From assembly GCA_041664945.1 (NCBI GenBank), contig JBAYJY010000015.1, positions 1 through 42,737 on the forward strand: 42,737 nucleotides of DNA. Direction: 5' to 3'. Under the pieces are notes generated by a model, which did no database searches, had not been told where the DNA came from, and saw nothing but the letters and a program-made list of their open reading frames with translations. Positions 8,443 through 15,657 of the stretch are shown one piece after another; within the stretch, counting starts at the first letter, position 1; the number at the start of each line of letters is the position of its first letter. Made by a program: the position numbers and the translations under genes. The DNA is from JBAYJY01 sp041664945 (GTDB lineage: Bacteria > UBP15 > UBA6099).

Positions 8443-9408
8443 TTATTCCTTCGAAGCGATCGCTGTTATGCGGCTGCCCATCTTAATCGCGTTGGCTGCT
8501 GCTGCTGCCGCTGCGAACACGAGGCTTTCAATCGCGTGGCCGGCGGAAACCGATGTGGATTCCCGCGCCGCCGTCTTTATTGTCTCGGAGCTCTCCGCGA
8601 CAGTCAGCGGTTTCTGAGGATATTTGCGGATGCCGAGGTCCGAAATCAAGTGCCGCAGGCTTTCGCTGTAACCCATTTTATATGGGCCGATGTCCGAGCC
8701 TTGAACGATTTCGAGAACGCGCAGACCTCCGCGCTCAAGCGTCGCCCGCAGCGTTTTGGGAGTGAATTGGTAGAGATGTCTCGGCGTGTCAACACCCACC
8801 CAGCGTTCGCCGAAAACGCGCGATTCCAGACTCGCGAAGTTCGGGACTTCTATCATTGCGATGCCGCCGGGCGATAGAAGTTCATTAATGCGGCCGGCTA
8901 TCTCAAGCGGATTATGCACGTGCTCGAATACGTGGTTAAGCGTGATCGCGTCGAAGAAACCGAGTGGGAAATCCGCGTTTTCGACGTAACCGTGAAAGAC
9001 ATCGAGTCCGAATTGTTCGCGCGCCGTTCTCGCGGACACTTCCCGCGGTTCCACTCCGTAAACGGACCAGCCGAGCTTTCTCATGTAGACAAGGAACTGC
9101 CCGTCGGAGCAGCCGACGTCGAGCAGTTTGCCGCTTTGTTTGCGATTAAGCAATGGCCGCGCGCGGCATTCCATGGACCGCTCAATAGCGGCGGCCTGTT
9201 TGTCCGCCGCCGCGCCGCGCGCCGCGAACGCCTCGGGATAATAACTTTGCATCTCTTCAGGCGTCGGCCTCGGGTCCAGATACGCAAGTCCGCATACCCG
9301 GCAGCGCACGAGCGTGAACTCGCCCGGCAGCCGCCAGTTGCGGTCCCGTGTTTTGAATACAGGCGCGGCGTCATCTTTCCCGCATAGCGCGCAATTCATG
9401 TGTTCCAT
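8443..9408 (-). CDS. Class I SAM-dependent methyltransferase with N-terminal zinc-ribbon-like motif
   Basis: The N-terminus carries MNCALCGKDD and LVRCRVCGLAYLDPRPT, a four-cysteine zinc-ribbon pattern common in methyltransferases of glycan loci. The Rossmann SAM site follows (KLLDVGCSDGQFLVYMRKLGWSVYGVEP, about residues 94-121). Then come the post-I acidic region, FDAITLNHVFEHVHNP and LSPGGIAMIEVPNF. The C-terminal stretch ESLVFAAAAAAANAIKMGSRI is a short hydrophobic helix. Methylation of a sugar or another small acceptor in surface-glycan synthesis is inferred from context. ATG 9408 is used. The in-frame ATG nine bases later is also possible, since it begins exactly at the zinc ribbon. It is separated from the flippase by 77 bases. 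Confidence 0.75.
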   Translation of the reverse strand: MEHMNCALCGKDDAAPVFKTRDRNWRLPGEFTLVRCRVCGLAYLDPRPTPEEMQSYYPEAFAARGAAADKQAAAIERSMECRARPLLNRKQSGKLLDVGCSDGQFLVYMRKLGWSVYGVEPREVSARTAREQFGLDVFHGYVENADFPLGFFDAITLNHVFEHVHNPLEIAGRINELLSPGGIAMIEVPNFASLESRVFGERWVGVDTPRHLYQFTPKTLRATLERGGLRVLEIVQGSDIGPYKMGYSESLRHLISDLGIRKYPQKPLTVAESSETIKTAARESTSVSAGHAIESLVFAAAAAAANAIKMGSRITAIASKE

Positions 9409-9496
9409 GGCAAGCGCATGTCTTTCATCCGGCTTTTTCGCGAATAATACGAATTCTCGCGTTTACGATGTTATACATATACTTACTCTGCCAGCA

Positions 9497-9502
9497 ATTA
9501 TA
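9497..9502 (-). promoter_or_regulatory. Possible -10 box upstream of the methyltransferase gene
   Basis: TATAAT on the minus strand in an AT-rich stretch (9440-9535) lying between a terminator and the methyltransferase start. The -35 match (TAGTCA at 18 bases) is poor, so support is weak. Confidence 0.3.
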
Positions 9503-9550
9503 CAATGAAAATATAATATATGACTAAAGCGCGTGTGAAAAATGGAGACG

Positions 9551-9595
9551 AAAAACGCGCAGCGCCGGCGGGACTGCCGGCGTATTAAGCTGCGC
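9551..9595 (-). terminator. Intrinsic terminator of the O-acetyltransferase gene
   Basis: On the minus strand an outer stem GCGCAGC/GCTGCGC encloses an inner stem CGCCGGC/GCCGGCG with loop AGTCCC, and GTTTTTCG follows. It lies about 110 bases after the acetyltransferase stop. It is the clearest intrinsic terminator in the window. Confidence 0.7.
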
Positions 9596-9703
9596 ATGCC
9601 ATGCCCGCCGCTTGTGCCGCGCTTTTCAAAATAATCGCAAAAAAGCAAAAGCCGGTTTCAGAGATATATTCATAATTTATCCAATTGCTGAAGAAAAGAA
9701 ATT

Positions 9704-10267
9704 TCAGGATTCTCCGCCTGCGATTTCGCGGCGCTTGATAACGCGAGCGGGCACGCCGCCGACGATAGTATACGGGGGCGCATCCCGTGTGACCACGGCG
9801 CCGGCGGCCACCACAGAGCCCGGTCCGATCGTAACGCCCGGCAACAACACAGCGTGCCCGCCGATCCACGATTCGGAGCGAATGGTTATGGGTGAAGAAA
9901 TAGAGTCGAGATTGCGCGTTCGGTGGTCGTGGTTCACAGTTGTGATGAGCACGCCAGGGCCCACCAGCACATGGCTTTCGATGGTCACCGGCGCATTGCC
10001 GTTCGCGAAGATGCGTGTGCCGGGGGCAATCCACACGTCGTCGCCCACGAATATCTTTGACAGGGGAGCCATGTAGACGCCCGGGTTAATAATGCAGAAG
10101 TTGCCCAGTCCGCCCATGCGCTGCCGCAGCATGCGCATTCTCATTTTCGGCGGAAGCAGATTAAGAACAAAGTAGAAAATATGATCCTTATACATCAAAT
10201 CGCTGAAGGCGGCTACTTCCTCGCGCTTCAGAAACTGCGGCTGTGGGTTGTTGTTAGGATTGTCCAA
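9704..10267 (-). CDS. Sugar O-acetyltransferase (LacA/NodL/WbbJ-like hexapeptide family)
   Basis: 187 residues. A helical lead (residues 1-50) is followed by left-handed beta-helix coils: GNFCIINPGVYMAPLSKIFVGDDVWIAPGTRIFANG, IESHVLVGPGVLITTVNHDH with the catalytic-type histidines (NHDH), then SWIGGHAVLLPGVTIGPGSVVAAGAVVTRDAPPYTIVGGVPARVIKRR. This ending (VVxxGAVVTRDxPPYxIVGGxPAxxIKRR) is diagnostic for the CysE/LacA/NodL acetyltransferase group. Acetyl-CoA-dependent modification of a surface glycan is inferred from the neighbours. It is transcribed alone, with a good terminator after it and a divergent gene upstream. Confidence 0.85.
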   Translation of the reverse strand: MDNPNNNPQPQFLKREEVAAFSDLMYKDHIFYFVLNLLPPKMRMRMLRQRMGGLGNFCIINPGVYMAPLSKIFVGDDVWIAPGTRIFANGNAPVTIESHVLVGPGVLITTVNHDHRTRNLDSISSPITIRSESWIGGHAVLLPGVTIGPGSVVAAGAVVTRDAPPYTIVGGVPARVIKRREIAGGES

Positions 10268-10741
10268 GAGTTATTCTCGTTTCAGGCCCTTGGCGCGGGC
10301 CGGCAATCTGTTTGCGGTTCGAGAACTGCGATTTCGTTCTTCATATCGCCGCCATGCGGAGATAATATATTTTAACCGCAATTCTTCGGATTTTATCATA
10401 TTGCCTGAAAATTGCAGGCAAGGCGCTGTTAGCCGGTGAATTCACTTTCAGGCTTATCCTAAGGCTATTATGTCCCTTGATTGTGAATTGTCAGCGTATT
10501 CAGGGGGCTTTTTTATGGAGCCTTAAAACCCGACAGTATTTTACTGATGAGGCCATAATAAATTGGCCGATGGATGTTTGTTTTCGATGATGTGAAGAAG
10601 GCGTTTTCGAAGCCGCTATGCCAAAAAGCGACGGCTGTTTTAAGAAATAAACGCAGTTTGAAAACAAATTAATCAGGACCGGCCCGGCGCCGCCGGCGTT
10701 TGACAAAACACTCTTTCAATATATAATCAAATTTCAGTAGG
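10268..10741. other. 474-base divergent intergenic region
   Basis: It separates the minus-strand acetyltransferase from the plus-strand GT2 gene. It holds a consensus plus-strand promoter at its right end (10700-10727). On the minus side there is an AT-rich stretch around 10355-10375 that could hold the acetyltransferase promoter, but no convincing pair of boxes. I see no coding sequence with a ribosome site, and no RNA gene or repeat. Confidence 0.5.
10700..10727 (+). promoter_or_regulatory. Consensus sigma-70-type promoter for the GT2-PMT pair
   Basis: TTGACA (10700-10705), 16-base spacer, TATAAT (10722-10727). Both boxes match consensus exactly. Transcription would start near 10734, only about 8 bases before the first ATG (10742) and about 29 before the second (10763). 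Confidence 0.75.
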
Positions 10742-10762
10742 ATGGAACTAAAAAATAATTCG

Positions 10763-11725
10763 ATGAAAAAAATTTCAATAATAATTCCATGCCATAACGA
10801 AGAAGAGAGCCTCGGCATTCTTCATTCGCGCCTGGCAAAAGTCATTGCCGGCCTGGAAGAGGAAGTTGAGGTCATCGTAATAGATGACGGGTCGACGGAC
10901 GGCACATGGAAAAAGATCGCGGACATCCATAATGCGGACGGCAGGTGGAAGGCGATAAGGTTTTCGCGGAATTTCGGCCATCAGACGGCGGTGTCCGCCG
11001 GCCTCGACGCCGTGTCCGGCGACGCCGCGATTATAATGGACGCCGACTTGCAGGACCCGCCCGAAATCATCCCTGAATTTATCGGCAAATGGCGCGAGGG
11101 ATACGAGGTCGTTTATGCGGTTCGGAGAGAGCGGAATGAAAACTTCGTCAAGAAATTCTTTTACAGTTTGTTCTATAATATGCTGTCGGTTCTGACGAAC
11201 AATCAGATACCGAAGGAATCAGGCGATTTTGGCCTCATGGACAAAAAAGTCGTCGATCAGATAAGAAGCATGCCCGAGCACAACCGGTTTGTGCGCGGGT
11301 TGAGGGCGTGGGTCGGATTCCGGCAGGCCGGAGTGGAATACAAGCGGGATAAACGTATGGCCGGGGCGACCCAGTACACGTTGAAGAAACTGATCAAGCT
11401 GGCGATAGACGGATTTTTTTCGTTTTCGTTTTTGCCGCTCAGGGCGGTGACATGGCTTGGAATTATAGTAACGGTCGTATCTTTCGCGGGCGCGGCGTTC
11501 GCGTTGTTGCAGATGGCTTTATATGTTCGGTGCGCGCACGCCGGTTATGGGGCGGTTCCGAAATTGCCGCTGACTTTGATATCGATATTTTTCATCGGCG
11601 GCGTTCAGATGGTCTGCCTCGGAATCATAGGAGAATACATCGGCCGAATATACGACGAAGTAAGAAACAGGCCTCTGTGGGTTGAAAGCGAAAGATTAGG
11701 GCTGTCCTCTCGAAATAAAACATAA
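10763..11725 (+). CDS. Polyprenyl-phosphate glycosyltransferase (GT2, DPM1/ArnC/GtrB-like)
   Basis: The sequence KKISIIIPCHNEEESL opens a GT2 fold. IDDGSTDGTW and the metal motif DADLQDPPE follow, then the acceptor-side region RFVRGLRAWVGFRQAGVEYKRDKRMAGATQY (family pattern GxxRxGxSKY). Two C-terminal membrane helices lie near residues 225-250 and 265-290. It transfers a sugar from a nucleotide sugar to undecaprenyl phosphate on the inner face. The next gene encodes a PMT/ArnT-type enzyme, which uses exactly such lipid-linked donors, so they probably work as a pair. Start choice: ATG 10763 gives the usual family N-terminus. ATG 10742 adds seven residues and sits almost on the predicted transcription start. 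Neither has a well-placed ribosome site. Confidence 0.85.
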   Translation: MKKISIIIPCHNEEESLGILHSRLAKVIAGLEEEVEVIVIDDGSTDGTWKKIADIHNADGRWKAIRFSRNFGHQTAVSAGLDAVSGDAAIIMDADLQDPPEIIPEFIGKWREGYEVVYAVRRERNENFVKKFFYSLFYNMLSVLTNNQIPKESGDFGLMDKKVVDQIRSMPEHNRFVRGLRAWVGFRQAGVEYKRDKRMAGATQYTLKKLIKLAIDGFFSFSFLPLRAVTWLGIIVTVVSFAGAAFALLQMALYVRCAHAGYGAVPKLPLTLISIFFIGGVQMVCLGIIGEYIGRIYDEVRNRPLWVESERLGLSSRNKT

Positions 11726-11817
11726 TCCTTCACTGCGGCGGGAGCGTCTTTAGGGGAATGGAAATCCGAGCCCGGGAGGCGCGATAGGCGCGTCATAATA
11801 ATCGAAGGAAGCGGGAT

Positions 11818-13497
11818 ATGAATCAAAAGTCGGGAGCGGCAAACACGCAGCGCGGAGCGGAGAGCGGAAAAAGGCGCGGCTGGCTTCTCCTGATCGCGAT
11901 AATATCGGTTTATCTCGCCGCGTCGTTGTTGACATATGACAGACGGCCCGAGTTCGGCGACAACTTCGATTATATGCTGCTGGCCCGCGCTCTGAACACA
12001 ACCGGGAAATACGTAACGATATACAAACCCGATCAAAAACCCAACATGCACTATCCGCCGGGATATCCCGCGGCTCTCGCGGCGATAACGAGGATATTTT
12101 CCGACGACTATCAGACTTTTAAATTCTTTTCCATATTCTGCGGGGCTCTGTCGCTTACGGGCGCTTACGTGTTTTTGAGGAGGCGGATGAGCGCCGGACT
12201 TCTGGCGGCCGCGCTGATAGCGGCGTCGGTCAACATGACTTTTTTGGCGTTCATGCAGTTTGTGGCGTCCGAGGCGTTTTTTCTGGCGGTGATGTTCTGG
12301 GGCCTCGCGCTCATGACAGAGCGTCCGGAAAAAGCGCCCTGGCTGCGTTTTGTGGCCGGCGCGGCGCTTATAGCGGCGGCGGCGCACATTCGGTCCATGG
12401 GCCTGTTTCTGCTTCCGGGGCTGGGTTTGTACTTGGCATACCGGCGCTCGGCCGTCCGTCTCGCGGCGCTGATTCTCATTTCAATTGCGGTTATCGGCCC
12501 TTGGTTCGTCAGGAATTACATCAGCGACAAGTCCGCCGGCGCTTATGTCAAAGAACAGCTTCTGGTTAGGAATCCCTACGATATGGACGCCGGGCGCGCG
12601 AATGCGCGGGACCTCGGAGTCCGCTGGGTGAAAAACTTTGTCTTTCAGGCGGCGTTCGAGTCTTCGGCATTGCTTGCGCCGCAGGTTCAAACAATTGGTC
12701 TGGACAAGTGGGTGAAAAAGGGGATTATCCACAGGGACGCGGACAACGGGAAAATGTTGAAGGAGCTGTTGGCGCGTCGTTCGGCCGTAGCGCTTTTCGC
12801 GCTTGCGGCGATTGGGGCGCTCGCATTGGCGGCGCTCGCGCTTATGGCGCGCGGCTATGCCGCTGATTTCAAATCAGGAGCGACCTGCGCGCATTTCATT
12901 GTTCCGGTTTTTATTTTTCTGACATATTTCTGGCCGAATGTCTGGATGCACATCCGGCTGTTGCTGCCGGTTTTCTTTTTTCTGTGGTTTTATGCCGCGA
13001 AAGGATTGGAGGGCGGCGGGCTGCGGCCGAACGCGAAACTCGCGGCCGCGGTTATGGGGATTTTAATAATGGCAGGCGTTCTCGCGCTCGCGCCCGCGGC
13101 AAAGAGAGCTTCCGCGGAGAACGTTTCGCTTCTGAAAGAAGGCCGTTTCGCGACCGGGATTCCCCGCGAGAACGAAAGCTTCACAGGCGCCGCTCTGTGG
13201 CTTAAACGCAACTCGCCGGAAAAAGCCCGGGTTGTGACTATCAAGCCGGCTATTTTCTATTACTACTCAGGACGCAAAAGCGAGATATTCCCTTATACCA
13301 GAAAGCCCGTTCTTTACCGAATGATACTGGATGAACGCATCGATTACGCCGTAGACGATTCGTTCGGGGTCACTACACGAATGTTCATGAAGCCGGCGAT
13401 AAAAAACGCTCCCAAGGCGTTTATCCCCGTTTACAAAAGCGCCGACGGAACCGTTTCGATCTATCGTATTGATAGATCGAACATTCCGCGCCGCTGA
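11818..13497 (+). CDS. PMT/ArnT-type membrane glycosyltransferase (GT39/GT83-like)
   Basis: 559 residues with about ten to twelve membrane helices. The first periplasmic loop has the family signature: acidic residues in EFGDNFDYMLLARAL (Asp48, Asp51), then HYPPGYPAALA (78-85). The acidic pair is the catalytic/metal region in PMT and ArnT, and the HYPPGYP motif is typical of bacterial members. A soluble-looking C-terminal part (about 440-559) lies outside. The enzyme would move a sugar from polyprenyl phosphate to lipid A, glycan or protein in the periplasm. It follows the GT2 donor-making gene by 92 bases. Its stop codon is a TGA at 13495-13497. The flagellin gene ends 16 bases away on the other strand, leaving no room for separate terminators. 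Confidence 0.82.
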   Translation: MNQKSGAANTQRGAESGKRRGWLLLIAIISVYLAASLLTYDRRPEFGDNFDYMLLARALNTTGKYVTIYKPDQKPNMHYPPGYPAALAAITRIFSDDYQTFKFFSIFCGALSLTGAYVFLRRRMSAGLLAAALIAASVNMTFLAFMQFVASEAFFLAVMFWGLALMTERPEKAPWLRFVAGAALIAAAAHIRSMGLFLLPGLGLYLAYRRSAVRLAALILISIAVIGPWFVRNYISDKSAGAYVKEQLLVRNPYDMDAGRANARDLGVRWVKNFVFQAAFESSALLAPQVQTIGLDKWVKKGIIHRDADNGKMLKELLARRSAVALFALAAIGALALAALALMARGYAADFKSGATCAHFIVPVFIFLTYFWPNVWMHIRLLLPVFFFLWFYAAKGLEGGGLRPNAKLAAAVMGILIMAGVLALAPAAKRASAENVSLLKEGRFATGIPRENESFTGAALWLKRNSPEKARVVTIKPAIFYYYSGRKSEIFPYTRKPVLYRMILDERIDYAVDDSFGVTTRMFMKPAIKNAPKAFIPVYKSADGTVSIYRIDRSNIPRR

Positions 13498-13513
13498 GAA
13501 ACATTCCGTTCCG

Positions 13514-15277
13514 CTACTTCTCTGAATCGATAAGGAATTCGGATGCCTTCTGGTTTATGAGGTTGGCATGGGCGATGGCTGAAGCCGCGATATATTGAGT
13601 GATGGATTTTCTTACTTTGACGGCCTGTTCGAGGGCGTCGTCCGCGCCGGTGATGTTTGATATAAATTCGCCGGATGCGTTCTTCTCGATTTTAGTGATA
13701 TTCGACAAGCGCTGGAATTGGTTGATGAGCGTGCGGACCTCGGATCTGTATCCGACGAGTTTGTCTATGGCGCTGTCGCAGCGCGTTACGGAGATGGCGG
13801 CGAAGTTCTGGTTAGAAACGTTCAGGTCTTCGATTCCTATGTTGACCGGCATAACGGGCCGCAGCGCGAAAGTGAGCTTATCGCCGTTGTCGGGTCCAAA
13901 TTGCGTTGAAACTCTCTGAAGCGCCGATTGTTGAGCGCGAAGCGTGTTCTGAATGTAGTCGAGGGCCGGGTTGTTAGTCAGTCTCGTCTGTTTCGAGCCG
14001 TCCGGGAGCATGCTGTAAATCTCATAGGCGCCGTTACGGCTGGTTTGAAAAATTATTCTGTCGTATTCCGGGGACCAGGACATATAGAGATCATTGGCAA
14101 GAGGATTGGGCGAGAGGAGAGCCTCATTCGTTCCGTCGCTGTTAACCGAGAAAATCTGCCATTTTCCCGCGACAATTCTTGAGAAGAAAACCTTGTCGCC
14201 TTCGTACGACAAGAGAGGCGCCCATTCGATGGCGGCATTGCTTGTCACTCTGAACAGGCCCGTTCCGTCAACGTTGACGGAGTAAATATCGGAGCCGCCC
14301 GAGCGGGTCGACTGGAAAGCGATTTTCGAGCTGTCGGGCGACCAAACCGGCGCGGTGTCATCCGCAACATTATTAGAAAGGTTTAGCAGGCCGCTTCCGT
14401 CCGGGTTCATTACATAGATATCATTGTTTCCGGTTCTATTTGAGATGAAAGCAATTTTCGTGCCGTCAGGAGACCAATAAGGCTTATAGTCATTTGTGAT
14501 ATTGTTTGTCAGCCGCTTCACTCCGGTTCCATCGGCGTTGGCGGTATATATCTCGTTGTTGCCGTTCCGTTGGCTTAAGAATGCGATTTTACTCGAATCA
14601 GGAGACCAGGAAATAACATCCAGCCCGTCCGTCGCAATGTTGTTTGTGATGTTCGCGCTGGTTTGAGTTAGAAGGTCGTAGATGAAAATTTCCATGTTGC
14701 CGGTCTCCGAAGATGTGTAAGCGATTTTAGAACCGTCGGGAGACCACGAAGGGTAGTTGTCGGCTGTCGCAGCCGTTGTTATCTGAGCCAAATACTGGCC
14801 GTTTTCATCCATATTGAAAATGTCCCAGTTGCCTGTGCGCAGGGACATGAACAAGATCTCTTCCTGATCGAGGGATTTGACGCTGTTGAACGCTGTTTTT
14901 TTCTGAATTTCAACTATGTCCGCGAGAAATCCGTTTATTCTCACTCGCGCGTCCGCTTTTTGCGCGGCTGACATCGAGGCGTCGTTTTTAACTTTTGACG
15001 CGATCTCTCTTATCCGCAGGACAATGTCGACAACTGACTGGAAAGACTCGTCCTTCACCTGCAGAAGGGATATGGTTTGCTGAATGTTATCGTAAGCCGC
15101 ATCGAGGCTTTCGACACGCGAGCGCGCTATGTTCGCCACGCCGATCCCGGACGGATCGTCTTGCGCGCTGTTGACCTGCAAGCCGCTTGAGAGCCTTTTG
15201 AGGCTCTTGCCAATCGTATTGTCGCCTGTCAACAGATTGCCGAGAAGCTCGTTCAAGTTCAGAGATATCGTATCCAT
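13514..15277 (-). CDS. Flagellin with a TolB/PD40-type beta-propeller in place of the variable domain
   Basis: Residues 1-137 are the flagellin N-terminal D0/D1 helices: TIGKSLKRLSSGLQVNSAQDDPSGIGVANI, the helix DAAYDNIQQTISLLQVKDESFQSVVDIVLRIREIASKV, then FNSVKSL. Residues about 140-440 are PD40/TolB repeats. There are seven GN-x-D/E-I-Y/F units (starting at 149, 193, 239, 283, 327, 371, 416) and six WSPDG-like turns (178, 224, 268, 312, 357, 401). The strand EEILFMSLRT at the entry matches the KIAFxSxRT strand of the repeats, so the first and last repeats can close a ring. Residues 466-587 return to the flagellin C-terminal D1/D0 (LTFALRP, IDKLVGYRSEVRTLINQFQRLSNI, then a final helix ending AHANLINQKASEFL). 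No stop or frameshift interrupts it. Ribosome site TAGGAGG five bases before ATG. It should assemble as filament subunit and display the propeller outward. The partner or ligand is unknown. No other flagellar gene is nearby. Confidence 0.9.
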   Translation of the reverse strand: MDTISLNLNELLGNLLTGDNTIGKSLKRLSSGLQVNSAQDDPSGIGVANIARSRVESLDAAYDNIQQTISLLQVKDESFQSVVDIVLRIREIASKVKNDASMSAAQKADARVRINGFLADIVEIQKKTAFNSVKSLDQEEILFMSLRTGNWDIFNMDENGQYLAQITTAATADNYPSWSPDGSKIAYTSSETGNMEIFIYDLLTQTSANITNNIATDGLDVISWSPDSSKIAFLSQRNGNNEIYTANADGTGVKRLTNNITNDYKPYWSPDGTKIAFISNRTGNNDIYVMNPDGSGLLNLSNNVADDTAPVWSPDSSKIAFQSTRSGGSDIYSVNVDGTGLFRVTSNAAIEWAPLLSYEGDKVFFSRIVAGKWQIFSVNSDGTNEALLSPNPLANDLYMSWSPEYDRIIFQTSRNGAYEIYSMLPDGSKQTRLTNNPALDYIQNTLRAQQSALQRVSTQFGPDNGDKLTFALRPVMPVNIGIEDLNVSNQNFAAISVTRCDSAIDKLVGYRSEVRTLINQFQRLSNITKIEKNASGEFISNITGADDALEQAVKVRKSITQYIAASAIAHANLINQKASEFLIDSEK

Positions 15278-15573
15278 GACCGCCTCCTAAAACATAGGTT
15301 GAGGGTTTTTCAACCCACAACCTCAACTCCGTGGCCGGGCGTCCGATCTCAAACCCGTCCTCAAAGCTGAATCCGATGGCCGGGATAGCCGCCCGGCTGT
15401 GGCTGGTCCGTCCTTGGACTCGCCGTTCTGTAATGACGCAGGAACCCGATACTAACGAGTTCCGGCCTCGTTACACACGACAATAGAGAACGGTAAACAT
15501 AATGTGTTGTGGTTGGATTGATTTTCGTAACTTCGGAACCGACCGGCTAATCGATTCTTCATAAAGATGTTAC
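15278..15573 (-). promoter_or_regulatory. Long structured leader of the flagellin mRNA
   Basis: About 295 bases lie between the predicted transcription start and the ATG, with no credible coding frame. Hairpins on the minus strand: AACGAG/CTCGTT with loop GCCGGAA (15454-15472); GTCC/GGAC with hexaloop AAGGAC (15406-15419); GCCGGG/CCCGGC (15379-15397). The left arm of the last can instead form an 8-bp stem with CGCCCGGC at 15334-15341, so two folds exclude each other. A long hairpin with a GAAA loop (15296-15323) ends just before the TAGGAGG ribosome site (15283-15289). GGA in hairpin loops together with a GGA in the ribosome site is the arrangement bound by CsrA in known flagellin leaders. 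That reading is inference. It does not match the cyclic-di-GMP riboswitch pattern as I know it. Confidence 0.55.
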
Positions 15574-15579
15574 ACTATT

Positions 15580-15607
15580 ATTATATGTTCGGACATTAAG
15601 TTGTCAA
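15580..15607 (-). promoter_or_regulatory. Consensus sigma-70-type promoter of the flagellin gene
   Basis: On the minus strand TTGACA (15602-15607), 16-base spacer, TATAAT (15580-15585), both exact. Flagellin genes usually have a sigma-28 promoter, and I see no good sigma-28 match here. Housekeeping transcription with control in the leader is the likely scheme. Confidence 0.7.
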
Positions 15608-15657
15608 GTCAACGCAATATTGGAAGGCACGGTAATTAAACCCGGATTCGGGCTGAA

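Noticed and set aside
15278..15573. Cyclic-di-GMP (GEMM) riboswitch in the flagellin leader.
   Set aside because: I looked for the GGCAAACC, GAAA tetraloop and GGACGCAAAGCC landmarks; they are absent in that order.
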